IMG/VR virus record: IMGVR_UViG_3300036944_000550
Coordinates: 1 to 64,000 of that record
Origin: a virus
Strand: one strand, 5' to 3'
DNA length: 64,000 nt
Position numbers and translations under genes: made by a program. The notes under the pieces are model-generated. The model was not told the DNA's origin. It worked only from the letters and a program-made list of their open reading frames with translations, and ran no database searches. Position 1 is the stretch's first letter; every line of letters starts with the position of its first letter. Below, in pieces: positions 8,105 through 15,804 of the stretch.

Positions 8105-9156
8105 ACAGAAACGTGCTGTGCCTCAATATACAAAGTTCTTAACATGTTTTTAATTTTATCTTTGTCGAGGTCGGTGCTAACAGTGTCAACAAAATCGGAT
8201 AGTACGGTCATCGTATCTTCAACATCCATCTTATCTTCCTCAATTACATCTGCCTCGAACTCAGAGAAGTCTTCAATTATCTTTAGTTCGATTAGATCGC
8301 AGTCATATAGTTTATCAACGAAGCGATCAAATTTATAGAAGTCTGTCTTCTTGACTACGACTAATCTTACACAACTACCAACAATTGGTCCAAGGTCCAT
8401 ACTATTAGGATCGCTAGTAGTATCATCATAATAGATTTTATGGAAGATTTGAAATGGGTTCTCAAAGAATTCTACCTCGTTAGTTTCCGTGTCATATAAG
8501 TGATACCCTCTAGGGTCATTATAGTCAGACCAAGTAAACTCATAGGTATTACCAAGATACAGAATGTTACCAGTCCGACTGCGATGGTGAAAATGACCAG
8601 AACAAACGAGAGGAAATCTATCAAAACGTTCAGTGCCCATGCCATGGTCATTTTTATGCCCACGATACATTTCAAAACCTGAAAATTCAAAGTGTCCAAA
8701 TACTGCTTGTGCATTACTTTTATCTACAACCTCCATGGTTTCTGCATAATTACCAGAACAAATCCATGGCACGAGCAATAGATTCTTTCCGTCTAGTTTA
8801 ATTTCTTCTGCGTCAGAATATGTAATAACATTACCATATTCACGAAGTAGCAGGTCTAGTGAGTTTACCTCATTAGTATTCTTGAAAAATGTGTCATGGT
8901 TTCCTGCGATCATGTGCACATCGATACCGAGATCTCTTGCTTTATCGAAGAAATACTCACGACACTTTTTTAGTGTGTTGTAATTGATAAACTTGCGGCG
9001 ATCAAAAACATCACCAAGATGAATAATGGTTTTGATTCCTGCTTGTTCGAGATGCGGGAAAAACACCTCAGTATAAAACTTCGCGAAGAAGTTATCGAAC
9101 GGAATAGAATCTGACCTTGCACCAAAGTGTGTGTCCGTGATCAACGCAACCTTCAT
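8101..9156 (-). CDS. 47: Recombination endonuclease subunit gp47 (Mre11/SbcD-like)
   Basis: A 351-residue metallophosphoesterase nuclease. The five phosphodiesterase motifs are present in order: DTHFG near residue 7, GDVFDRR near 49, GNHD near 88, FGHFEFSG near 153 and GHFHHRS near 187. It pairs with gp46. The gene is the second of an operon that starts with a small membrane protein at 9486 and runs through gp46, deformylase, a hypothetical protein and the ClpP-like protease. Confidence 0.96.
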   Translation of the reverse strand: MKVALITDTHFGARSDSIPFDNFFAKFYTEVFFPHLEQAGIKTIIHLGDVFDRRKFINYNTLKKCREYFFDKARDLGIDVHMIAGNHDTFFKNTNEVNSLDLLLREYGNVITYSDAEEIKLDGKNLLLVPWICSGNYAETMEVVDKSNAQAVFGHFEFSGFEMYRGHKNDHGMGTERFDRFPLVCSGHFHHRSRTGNILYLGNTYEFTWSDYNDPRGYHLYDTETNEVEFFENPFQIFHKIYYDDTTSDPNSMDLGPIVGSCVRLVVVKKTDFYKFDRFVDKLYDCDLIELKIIEDFSEFEADVIEEDKMDVEDTMTVLSDFVDTVSTDLDKDKIKNMLRTLYIEAQHVSV

Positions 9157-9171
9157 ACTCGAACTTTCTAA

Positions 9172-9486
9172 TTACTTTGTAGGTGCAGTAGGAACTACTT
9201 CTTCCAACTTTTCTTCGGTCGTTGGTTCTGCTTCACCTTCTTCTGCGAGGCGCTTAAGAACAATTTGACCATCACAGATCATGTAGTGTTGACCATCGCC
9301 GAGATCGCTCGACTCAAGATAGATGCATCCTGCGTTCTGCTTAGAAACTCCTTGAACACCATTCCTATGTTTACTAACACTAATGGATACTGATGCGATG
9401 ATCAATGCAAACGCAAGAAAGAAAAATACTGCGAACCAGTTTTCAGTGAACCATGCAACGTACTTGTTAGTTTTTACTTCAGTCAT
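9172..9486 (-). CDS. Small single-pass membrane protein
   Basis: A 104-residue protein with one clear membrane segment (WFAVFFFLAFALIIASVSIS, about residues 17-36), preceded by a short N-terminus with Lys and followed by a soluble domain containing two Cys residues and a Glu/Pro-rich tail. ATG 9486 has an excellent AAAGGAG Shine-Dalgarno, so the upstream in-frame TTG at 9504 is rejected. It is first in the gp47-gp46 operon. Function unknown. A location in the inner membrane is predicted. Confidence 0.75.
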   Translation of the reverse strand: MTEVKTNKYVAWFTENWFAVFFFLAFALIIASVSISVSKHRNGVQGVSKQNAGCIYLESSDLGDGQHYMICDGQIVLKRLAEEGEAEPTTEEKLEEVVPTAPTK

Positions 9487-9518
9487 AAACAACTCCTTTA
9501 ACAATCTTTAATAATTCC

Positions 9519-9547
9519 ATTCTACTCTATATCAAGAGAATTGTCAA
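9519..9547 (-). promoter_or_regulatory. Sigma70-type promoter for the gp47/gp46 operon
   Basis: Minus-strand TTGACA (9547-9542), 17 bp spacer, TAGAAT (9524-9519). It overlaps the last codons of gp55 and would drive the operon from 9486 to 4927. Confidence 0.78.
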
Positions 9548-10133
9548 TGATTTTTTGGTCTAAATATTTCGGTCGACGCTTTGGTATGTTACTGACCTTT
9601 GCTGATTCTGGTTTGTCGAAGTCATCAATCATGTCCATCTGCTTCTTAACATAGTCAATAAACTCATTACCATAGTCACCTGTATCATGGTCTTGAGTAA
9701 TCAAGTCATGGACATCAATGTTTCGCATGTATCGATACTTCGTTTGCTGTTGGCGTTTCTCTTTCGCGATACGACGAAGGAAAGCATAGTATGTTATCTG
9801 TGTGAAGTACGCGAAGGGATTCTTTGATTTCTCAGGATTAAAGTTATCGATGTAAGTAATACAATTTTCAATACCATCCGACACCATTTCTTCTCGATAT
9901 GTGTAGTTGATAAAGTTACTCTTGTATGCCAAGTGAGTTGCGATCTTTAGAAAGCATTCCCCGATATAGTTAGGAATACGAGGTTTTAATACTCCTGCTT
10001 CTTTTGCAGCAATAACACTATCTCGATACTTAGTAATCTCTTCAAGAAACTTAGAGTTATCTACATAATGTATGTTGTTTTTCTTATTCTTCTTGAATGG
10101 TTTCTTCACATTTTTTTCTGGTATTTCAGTCAT
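9522..10133 (-). CDS. 55: Late-transcription sigma factor gp55
   Basis: A 203-residue protein matching T4 gp55, the small divergent sigma factor that directs host RNA polymerase to TATAAATA late promoters. The diagnostic segment NPFAYFTQITYYAFLRRI lies at about residues 103-120 (sigma region 2-like), preceded by MVSDGIENC. T4 gp55 is 185 residues. The Shine-Dalgarno GGAG lies 7 nt before the ATG. Its expected targets are the TATAAATA boxes found before the head and tail genes of this window. The coactivator gp33 and clamp gp45 are not in the window. Confidence 0.93.
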   Translation of the reverse strand: MTEIPEKNVKKPFKKNKKNNIHYVDNSKFLEEITKYRDSVIAAKEAGVLKPRIPNYIGECFLKIATHLAYKSNFINYTYREEMVSDGIENCITYIDNFNPEKSKNPFAYFTQITYYAFLRRIAKEKRQQQTKYRYMRNIDVHDLITQDHDTGDYGNEFIDYVKKQMDMIDDFDKPESAKVSNIPKRRPKYLDQKIIDNSLDIE

Positions 10134-10156
10134 TTATAACTCCATCTATACATACC

Positions 10157-10185
10157 GTTATACTATACTTTTTCTTATTAGTCAA
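10157..10185 (-). promoter_or_regulatory. Sigma70-type promoter for gp55
   Basis: Minus-strand TTGACT (10185-10180), 17 bp spacer, TATAAC (10162-10157). Leader of about 17 nt containing the Shine-Dalgarno GGAG. Its -35 box is 34 bp from the -35 box of a divergent rightward promoter. Confidence 0.75.
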
Positions 10186-10218
10186 TGTTTTTTTTTCACT
10201 ATTATTTCAGTATATAGC

Positions 10219-10247
10219 TTGACAACACTCGCGATTCGAGGTATAAT
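10219..10247 (+). promoter_or_regulatory. Perfect consensus sigma70 promoter, rightward
   Basis: TTGACA (10219-10224), exactly 17 bp, TATAAT (10242-10247). This is the only promoter of this class on the plus strand and the only one with both hexamers perfect. The spacer holds the palindrome CTCG-CGATT-CGAG. Transcription would start near 10254, in a region with no plus-strand gene, and run antisense to the 122-residue gene and uvsW. Confidence 0.75.
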
Positions 10248-10253
10248 GACTAT

Positions 10254-10376
10254 GTCGAGTATGATGAATAATAGATTTACTACTGCTTAATTGAGTAGGT
10301 TCCTGCTCCTGAGTAGTCGGGAGTGCAACATATCCATGTCTGTATTTTCCTCTTGAGTTTCCTCGGGGAACTTTAC
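10254..10376 (+). ncRNA. Possible short antisense RNA
   Basis: Predicted from the consensus promoter at 10219. Downstream sequence contains no worthwhile ORF, only a nine-codon ATGATG reading frame ending at 10290. It contains a 7-bp hairpin (CTCCTGA, GTAG, TCGGGAG; 10306-10323) and a 6-bp hairpin (GTTTCC, TCG, GGGAAC; 10357-10371) followed by TTTACTT. The last could be a weak terminator, giving an RNA of about 120 nt complementary to the 3' end of the 122-residue gene. This is inference, and the U tract is poor. Confidence 0.25.
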
Positions 10377-10655
10377 TTCTCCAGAGATATATCTTTCATA
10401 CTGTCCTAGGAGATTCTCTCTCAAAAGGCAGACAGTAATTATTTCGGATTTGGGTATCAGAAAAGTCTTCTCTGTAGTAATGCCAATCCATGGTTTCAAA
10501 AGAAACGTTTCCCCGACAACATCTTCTTGAATCATAGGATAGGGAATTACTGCAATGGGATTATCCATCCAGAATAATTCATTGGTATCACTGTCTCTTA
10601 TCGATGCGATTACTAGGTCGCCATTTTTAAATTTAAGTACCTTTGGAGTTTCCAT
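10287..10655 (-). CDS. Putative Sm-like (LSm) fold protein
   Basis: A 122-residue protein. The first 80 residues show an alternating beta-strand pattern typical of Sm/LSm folds: KFKNGDLVIASI, then NPIAVIPYP, then LKPWIGITTEKTFLIPKSEIITV. The same kind of small protein with an ...LKPW/LMPW... strand is common in marine T4-like phages. The C-terminal 40 residues are charged and probably disordered. It overlaps the uvsW stop by 23 nt with a GAGGAT Shine-Dalgarno inside uvsW, so it is the third gene of the uvsY-uvsW operon. RNA binding is an inference from the possible fold, and I am not certain of the family. Confidence 0.6.
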   Translation of the reverse strand: METPKVLKFKNGDLVIASIRDSDTNELFWMDNPIAVIPYPMIQEDVVGETFLLKPWIGITTEKTFLIPKSEIITVCLLRENLLGQYERYISGEVKFPEETQEENTDMDMLHSRLLRSRNLLN

Positions 10656-12162
10656 CAGTAGATATCCTCACGAGTTTGTATTTAAAACCTTCTTCATTAT
10701 ATAACTTAATTCTCTCTATCATGTGTAGTAGAGTATAATTCTTTTTACTTTTCCAAGACAAGTCATCACCAATGTCAAAAAGACGGCAGGAAGTTTTGTC
10801 ATCCCCCTTACGCAATCCTCTACCAATCGACTGTAGATTTCTTACTCTAGATTTCGACGGAGAAGCGAATATGACATTATGTAGATTCCTTATATTTATT
10901 CCTGTTGAAAAGGTGCCATAAGATGCGATGATAACTGCATCTTTTTCTTTCTCGGTAATCTCACGAACCTTCTCACGTTGTTGAGTGTCAGTTCCACCAT
11001 GAACAAAGAAAACTTGACGAGACTTTCCAATCTTCTCATTGATCAAGTCATACAAAACAGCGCCATGCTTCTCAACAAACTGGAATAGCACCAGCGTGTT
11101 GCCTTTTTGCGTAGTCGCTAGATTCTTGATTATGTTGTTGCGCTTTTGGTGTGTTACCAACCAGTCCATTTCTTCTTGATAGGTATACTTAGTTAGTGCT
11201 TTCTTCTCTTCATCAGTATAATCCAGCACGATACAAGTTATGTCTAGATCGGCAACGGATCCCTGTTCCATCAATTCTTTGGTTGAGATAACTTTATGAA
11301 CCTTACCAAACAATCCCTCTAGGATCAACTTGTGCGTCTTAGTTCCATCAAGAGTTCCTGTTGTTCCGATCCGGAACTTAGTCTTGGTGCATTTGTTGAA
11401 GATTGATGTTAGCGATTTCGCTTTGAAAAGATGCGCTTCGTCTCCATATATAACATCAAACCCATCAAAAAACTTTTTAGGTAATTTGTAGATTGATTGC
11501 CATGTTGATATCGTAATGGGATACTCATTCGACTTTTCAAATCCTGAATAGATTCTCGCACAATTATAACTTGCTTTCCAGTCTGTTTCTGAGGCATAAT
11601 CTTGGAAGTCCTTATACATTTGTTCAACCAGAGATGTGGTTGGAACAATAATTAATTGTTTGCGCCCAAACTTTTGGTGGTATCGCATCAACAGATAAAT
11701 GATCAGCGACTTACCAGATGCAGTTGGTGACAGTAGTAGAGTTCTGCCGATGCGAATCGCATACTTAACAGCGTCTAACTGGTAGTCTCTCGCTTCGATC
11801 GGATTACCTTGTGAATGGAGATTCAGCGAGTCGGCATATTCAACCAGTTCTTCATAGGTTATGGGATCGCCGATACGTTCGATCTGAACGTCCATCTCAT
11901 ATTCATTACGCTGACAAAATTCTCTGAGGTATGGGAGAAGTCCTACGTATAGTTCTTTAGTCCACATGTTAAACAAACGTGCCTTACCGTCCCATAACTT
12001 AGCACGGTAGGTGGGCATAAATTTTGCACCTGGAACATCAAACGTAAAATACTCTGATAGTTCCTGTGAAATACTGGGGTCGCATTCCACATTTAGATAC
12101 ACTTCATCTTTTTTAGTGATGGTTAGATCGGTCACATTAATCCATTTGTAAATTTGGTCCAC
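10633..12162 (-). CDS. uvsW: UvsW ATP-dependent helicase
   Basis: A 509-residue superfamily-2 helicase that in T4 unwinds R-loops and remodels recombination forks, switching replication from origin- to recombination-dependent initiation. An N-terminal domain (about 1-120) precedes Walker A SPTASGKS (145-152), motif II DEAH (241-244), motif III-like TGTLDG and motif VI QSIGRGLRKG near 460. It begins with GTG at 12162 inside the 3' end of uvsY (31-nt overlap). No ATG is available before the conserved N-terminal domain, so translational coupling to uvsY is likely. Confidence 0.94.
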   Translation of the reverse strand: MDQIYKWINVTDLTITKKDEVYLNVECDPSISQELSEYFTFDVPGAKFMPTYRAKLWDGKARLFNMWTKELYVGLLPYLREFCQRNEYEMDVQIERIGDPITYEELVEYADSLNLHSQGNPIEARDYQLDAVKYAIRIGRTLLLSPTASGKSLIIYLLMRYHQKFGRKQLIIVPTTSLVEQMYKDFQDYASETDWKASYNCARIYSGFEKSNEYPITISTWQSIYKLPKKFFDGFDVIYGDEAHLFKAKSLTSIFNKCTKTKFRIGTTGTLDGTKTHKLILEGLFGKVHKVISTKELMEQGSVADLDITCIVLDYTDEEKKALTKYTYQEEMDWLVTHQKRNNIIKNLATTQKGNTLVLFQFVEKHGAVLYDLINEKIGKSRQVFFVHGGTDTQQREKVREITEKEKDAVIIASYGTFSTGINIRNLHNVIFASPSKSRVRNLQSIGRGLRKGDDKTSCRLFDIGDDLSWKSKKNYTLLHMIERIKLYNEEGFKYKLVRISTDGNSKGT

Positions 12163-12572
12163 TCAATTGCGGACTTAATATCCCATGTCCTACTATTTAG
12201 TGACCGCAGAATCTGCTCTAATTGGTAGAGGACTGCCTTGATATAATCAATCTTGTCTTGTTGTTTGATCATCTCTTCATCACACTGAAGAACATCGTCC
12301 ATCTCATTTTTTAGTGGTTTGAGACCTTGGTATTGATTCCATCCATGTTCTTCGAGTTCTTCGCGTGTTAGTTCTCCACGATAATACTTCATCTTAGTTC
12401 TGCGCAAGCGATAATAATCTGCCTCTGCCTTGCGCAACTGCAGTTTTGAATTTGATAGTATGTTAAGATATTTAGAATGCAACTCTGGTGTCTTGGTTGA
12501 TTCTGGACCAAGATTTAATTGGTCGATTTTACAGTCTTTAGTCCATGACTCTTGAATTTCAGATAGTTTCAT
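12132..12572 (-). CDS. uvsY: UvsY recombination mediator
   Basis: A 146-residue, highly charged helical protein with the size (T4: 137) and pattern of UvsY, which loads UvsX recombinase onto gp32-coated single-stranded DNA. Similar features are the N-terminal EIQESWTKDCKID, the central YYRLRRTKMKYYRGE and the C-terminal RSLNSRTWDIKSAIEW, which parallel the T4 protein. The position directly before uvsW is as in T4 and cyanophages. Strong GAGGG Shine-Dalgarno. uvsX is not in the window. Confidence 0.88.
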   Translation of the reverse strand: MKLSEIQESWTKDCKIDQLNLGPESTKTPELHSKYLNILSNSKLQLRKAEADYYRLRRTKMKYYRGELTREELEEHGWNQYQGLKPLKNEMDDVLQCDEEMIKQQDKIDYIKAVLYQLEQILRSLNSRTWDIKSAIEWTKFTNGLM

Positions 12573-12598
12573 AATGCCCTCAATAGAAAAATAATATA

Positions 12599-12627
12599 AG
12601 TATACTACATTTTGCTTAGAATGTCAA
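12599..12627 (-). promoter_or_regulatory. Sigma70-type promoter for the uvsY-uvsW operon
   Basis: Minus-strand TTGACA (12627-12622), 17 bp spacer, TATACT (12604-12599). It starts only a few bases after the gp3 stop codon (12631). Confidence 0.78.
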
Positions 12628-12630
12628 GCT

Positions 12631-13215
12631 TTAAAGTGCCGCAACTGTGTATTGGCGGTATTTAAACGCAGCAATACCAACCAAGTAATCTGCTCTACCA
12701 GAACTGATGTCGAAGTCTAATGCCTCAAGACTAACTGGGAATACATCATAGTATGTAATTTTAACATTCGGATTATTGTCCGAGTCAAGAATGAAGAAGT
12801 CTGCGTCTGAGAAGTTGCCTAGTGCACCGAGACGTTTATCTGAGATGGCAGGAAATCTATAACGTTGCGATTCATTCCAGTTTTTATATTGGTCTCTAGA
12901 CTCTGGGAATCCAAGACCAACCATCCAGTTGTATAATTCAAGATAGTTGCTCATGTTCTCTTGAACAAGAAACCGAATTACTAAGTCACCATATGACAAT
13001 TTATCTCCAGGAACTGGAATATCTGACAGTGGTGTTTGAAATGTTGGTGAACCGAGTTGTATTGCAGGAATGTTTGCTGCTTGGCAGAAGTATGATACAT
13101 TGGGTAGATTGTGGACCTGAAATTTAAATCCATTTGGTTTAAGATAATCGAGATCGCTGGGTTGTTGGTTAACCCAGTTTGCTTCTGTTACACCCAGTGA
13201 TGTTTTTAATACCAT
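12631..13215 (-). CDS. 3: Tail completion and sheath stabilizer protein gp3
   Basis: A 194-residue protein assigned to gp3, which caps the tail tube at the head-proximal end. It resembles T4 gp3 (176 residues) in the run DLVIRFLVQENMSNYLELYNWM (given in part: DLVIRFLVQE, then LYNWM), which parallels T4 PLIVRFLVDE...MYEWM, and in the late DADFFILDSDNNP strand. The fold belongs to the gp19-like tail-tube family. Its place between gp23 and uvsY is the same as in cyanophages. It has its own TATAAATA late promoter. Confidence 0.85.
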   Translation of the reverse strand: MVLKTSLGVTEANWVNQQPSDLDYLKPNGFKFQVHNLPNVSYFCQAANIPAIQLGSPTFQTPLSDIPVPGDKLSYGDLVIRFLVQENMSNYLELYNWMVGLGFPESRDQYKNWNESQRYRFPAISDKRLGALGNFSDADFFILDSDNNPNVKITYYDVFPVSLEALDFDISSGRADYLVGIAAFKYRQYTVAAL

Positions 13216-13237
13216 GTTACCCTCATTTGTTTCATAC

Positions 13238-13245
13238 TATTTATA
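13238..13245 (-). promoter_or_regulatory. Late promoter of gp3
   Basis: Minus-strand TATAAATA followed by GT, the T4 late-promoter consensus, 22 nt before the gp3 ATG. Recognised by gp55 in T4. Confidence 0.75.
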
Positions 13246-13248
13246 ATG

Positions 13249-13275
13249 AAAATGGGGAGAGCATTTCTGCTCCCC
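13249..13275 (-). terminator. Terminator after gp23
   Basis: On the minus strand a GC-rich hairpin (GGGGAG paired with CTCCCC, 10-nt loop) is followed by ATTTTCATT. The tract is only moderately U-rich. A second hairpin (CCTCTC/GAGAGG, 13292-13310) lies directly after the gp23 stop and may be part of the same 3' end. Confidence 0.55.
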
Positions 13276-13316
13276 CCAGTTTCTTAGCAACCCTCTCTCT
13301 AATGGAGAGGTATCGA

Positions 13317-14603
13317 TTACATAAGGTTAGTAACCTTAACACGACGATAGTATTGGTTACGGTTAGAAGTGAACGTATCACCGTCAGTTGTACCGTTCGA
13401 CTGAGTTACGAATGGGTTAGCGATCATCCCGTAACGAGTCTTGAAACCAATTTTTGGTTGGAAGGTATTAGGATCGATTGCACGAACCATTTGTAGTGGA
13501 ACGTATGGGCAATAGAAGATACCAGCGTCATAAGCATTGGCACCCTTATAACCAACAACATAGAACTGCGATGCAGCGCCAGTGTTTGCTGAGTATGGAT
13601 CTACGAATACTTTGTAACGACCGTTCAGCGTACCAACGAAGGTATTGCCTGTGTCATCAACTTGAAGAGTTGGCGAACCAGCAAGTGCAGCACCTGTATC
13701 AAGCATACCTGCCATTGCGAGAGCAGCAGCAACATCTGACGAACAGATAATGAAGTTACCCTTACCACGACGAGTGTCTTGAGCGATTACGTTAGCGTCA
13801 CGTTCGATGTTGAACAGAAGACCCTTGAAACGCTCAACTGACCAACGACCGTTTGAGTCAACGTCAAGATCGAAAGTACCAGCAGTTGCAGTCGAAGCGG
13901 CACCTGTCTTAGCAACTTTGTAGATCGTACGGATAACTTCGCGGTTGATTTCAGCAAGAATTTCTTGTGAAAGGATGTTGGAGAGTTCGCCTTCAGCATC
14001 AAGACCGTGAATTGCCTTGAGATCTTGAGCGAGTTCTACAGTGTATTCTGCTTTAAGAGCACGTGTCTTAGCAGTTACAGTTGTTTTCTCGATCGAGAAT
14101 GCCATTTGGTTGAAGTCAGTTCCACCAGATTCGCCAAGTTGCTCAGCGTCTACTGTTGCAACACCAGTACCTGTGGTGTAAGAACCATCAACTGGGTTCG
14201 AACCAGCGTGAGTTCCTGTACCAGCGAAGTCTGTATCTGCTTCGTTGAAGAGTGCTTCCGTACCCGCTTGGGTGCTGTAAGCTGACTTCATTGCGAAGAT
14301 AAGACCAGTTGGACCAGTCATAGGTTGAACGCCAGCAACGTCATATGCCATCAAGTTAGGCAGCGCACGACGAACGAGCGAGATTAGGATTGGATCGTAG
14401 CGATCGATGTCGGACGCACCAGTACCAGCGATGTTGTTTGCTGGAGTTTCGAAAAGAGCAGTGCGCTCTTCGCGAAGTGCACGCTCTTGGTTTTCAAGAA
14501 CTACTGCAGTAACCGCACGCTTGTATTTATCTGTGATCTGGCCAAGTCCGTCATGATTGAGAACTGGTTCCCACTTTTTTGTTAGTTGCTCTGAAAGAAA
14601 CAT
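13317..14603 (-). CDS. 23: Major capsid protein gp23
   Basis: A 428-residue HK97-fold major head protein, shorter than T4 gp23 (521). The conserved RRALPNLMAYDVAGVQPM region (about residues 78-95) matches T4 RAMPNLIAYDICGVQPM. In T4, gp21 removes an N-terminal peptide after an (L/I)-x-E site. Here LFE at about residues 50-52, just before TPANN, is a good candidate, which would leave a mature protein of about 376 residues. Late promoter and GGGG Shine-Dalgarno upstream, double hairpin downstream, as expected for the most abundant virion protein. Confidence 0.97.
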   Translation of the reverse strand: MFLSEQLTKKWEPVLNHDGLGQITDKYKRAVTAVVLENQERALREERTALFETPANNIAGTGASDIDRYDPILISLVRRALPNLMAYDVAGVQPMTGPTGLIFAMKSAYSTQAGTEALFNEADTDFAGTGTHAGSNPVDGSYTTGTGVATVDAEQLGESGGTDFNQMAFSIEKTTVTAKTRALKAEYTVELAQDLKAIHGLDAEGELSNILSQEILAEINREVIRTIYKVAKTGAASTATAGTFDLDVDSNGRWSVERFKGLLFNIERDANVIAQDTRRGKGNFIICSSDVAAALAMAGMLDTGAALAGSPTLQVDDTGNTFVGTLNGRYKVFVDPYSANTGAASQFYVVGYKGANAYDAGIFYCPYVPLQMVRAIDPNTFQPKIGFKTRYGMIANPFVTQSNGTTDGDTFTSNRNQYYRRVKVTNLM

Positions 14604-14634
14604 TTAGTTTTCCCCTTTAGGTGTTCAATAGATT

Positions 14635-14642
14635 TATTTATA
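14635..14642 (-). promoter_or_regulatory. Late promoter of gp23
   Basis: Minus-strand TATAAATA 31 nt before the gp23 ATG, in the short gap after gp22. Confidence 0.75.
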
Positions 14643-14647
14643 TAAAT

Positions 14648-15766
14648 TTAATTTTTAGAAGCAAGTACATCAAGTGCCTTGATATACTGACTTACGGTTG
14701 ATCCTTCGCTGAAGTCATTGTCAACTCCATCGTCAAACTTCTCTTCAGAAAGAGTTCTTGTCTTGGGGAAATAATTTTCCTTGATGACATTCAACTTCTC
14801 TTCAAAGATATCTGCATTCTCGAATTCTACATCAGCGACCAACGACTTGAATTTCTCAGCGTCTGTTTTTGCAAGACCTTCAGCAACTACAGAAAGAACA
14901 CTTTCCTTGTTGAGTTGAAGATTAGCATCGTGTAGTTCTACATTAGCAGCGATTGCTTCATCCAGTTTCGAAGAAATTTCTTCAATCTGTGATTGCATTT
15001 CACCTAGAACATCGTATTTGTCTTCTGGGACATCAACATAATGCTCAGCGAAAAGTGTTTTTAGACCTTCGATGAAATCTTCAGCAATGTCAGTACGGAG
15101 ACCGTTTTCTACTGCCAATTGATTTTCTTCGATCCAATTTTCGATTACGTAACCGAGATAAGAATCAACCTTCTCTACGAGTTCCGACTTATATTCTTCC
15201 ATCAACTCAGCAGCTTCTTCAACCAGACGGTCTTCGATCAAACTTACTTCGTTGGAAACTCTCGCAACAACCATTGCTTCGAAAAGCGATGATGCCTTGT
15301 CGCGGAAATCTTCTGTTAGGTTTTCATTACCATCAAACAAAGATGCTAGATCGGCAGCGAAATCTTCTTCAAGATCTTCATCTTCACCATCTTCTAGATC
15401 TTCATCTTCTTCTGGATCATATTCTTCTTGATGAACATTGCCCTTTGAAGATGCTTGGTTTACAACCGATGTTGGATCAGCAACTGTAGTAAAGTTTGGA
15501 GCGGCACCTGCACCTGATTGTGTGATCTTGCTCTTGTTGTCAGCAATTGGCGACGCTTCTTTGGCGCCTGGATTTTCAGTTTCCTGATCACGTTCGCTTG
15601 CAATAGTTGCGTCTTCCGACGATCCTTGACGTGGATTCTTTGCATCGCCTGCAGTTTTTGCAGGGATCGAAGTATCCTTACCCTTTGCTGCGCCCATTGG
15701 ACCAGCATTTTCCTCGGATAATTGCTTTTTATTAAGCAACTCTCTGATTTTGTTTTCTACGTTCAT
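14648..15766 (-). CDS. 22: Prohead core scaffolding protein gp22
   Basis: A 372-residue scaffold, longer than T4 gp22 (269). Composition fits: an N-terminal disordered Ala/Gly/Pro/Ser region, an extremely acidic segment (about residues 117-137), and a long helical coiled-coil rich in Glu and Leu from about 150 to 300. Its position between gp21 and gp23 is the T4 order. In T4 it directs shell assembly and is digested by gp21 during maturation. GGAGAAG Shine-Dalgarno. Confidence 0.92.
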   Translation of the reverse strand: MNVENKIRELLNKKQLSEENAGPMGAAKGKDTSIPAKTAGDAKNPRQGSSEDATIASERDQETENPGAKEASPIADNKSKITQSGAGAAPNFTTVADPTSVVNQASSKGNVHQEEYDPEEDEDLEDGEDEDLEEDFAADLASLFDGNENLTEDFRDKASSLFEAMVVARVSNEVSLIEDRLVEEAAELMEEYKSELVEKVDSYLGYVIENWIEENQLAVENGLRTDIAEDFIEGLKTLFAEHYVDVPEDKYDVLGEMQSQIEEISSKLDEAIAANVELHDANLQLNKESVLSVVAEGLAKTDAEKFKSLVADVEFENADIFEEKLNVIKENYFPKTRTLSEEKFDDGVDNDFSEGSTVSQYIKALDVLASKN

Positions 15767-15796
15767 TTGCTTCTCCTAGAATTCGAGATTATATAA

Positions 15797-15804
15797 TATT
15801 TATA
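15797..15804 (-). promoter_or_regulatory. Late promoter of gp22
   Basis: Minus-strand TATAAATA overlapping the gp21 stop codon, 30 nt before the gp22 ATG. Confidence 0.65.
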
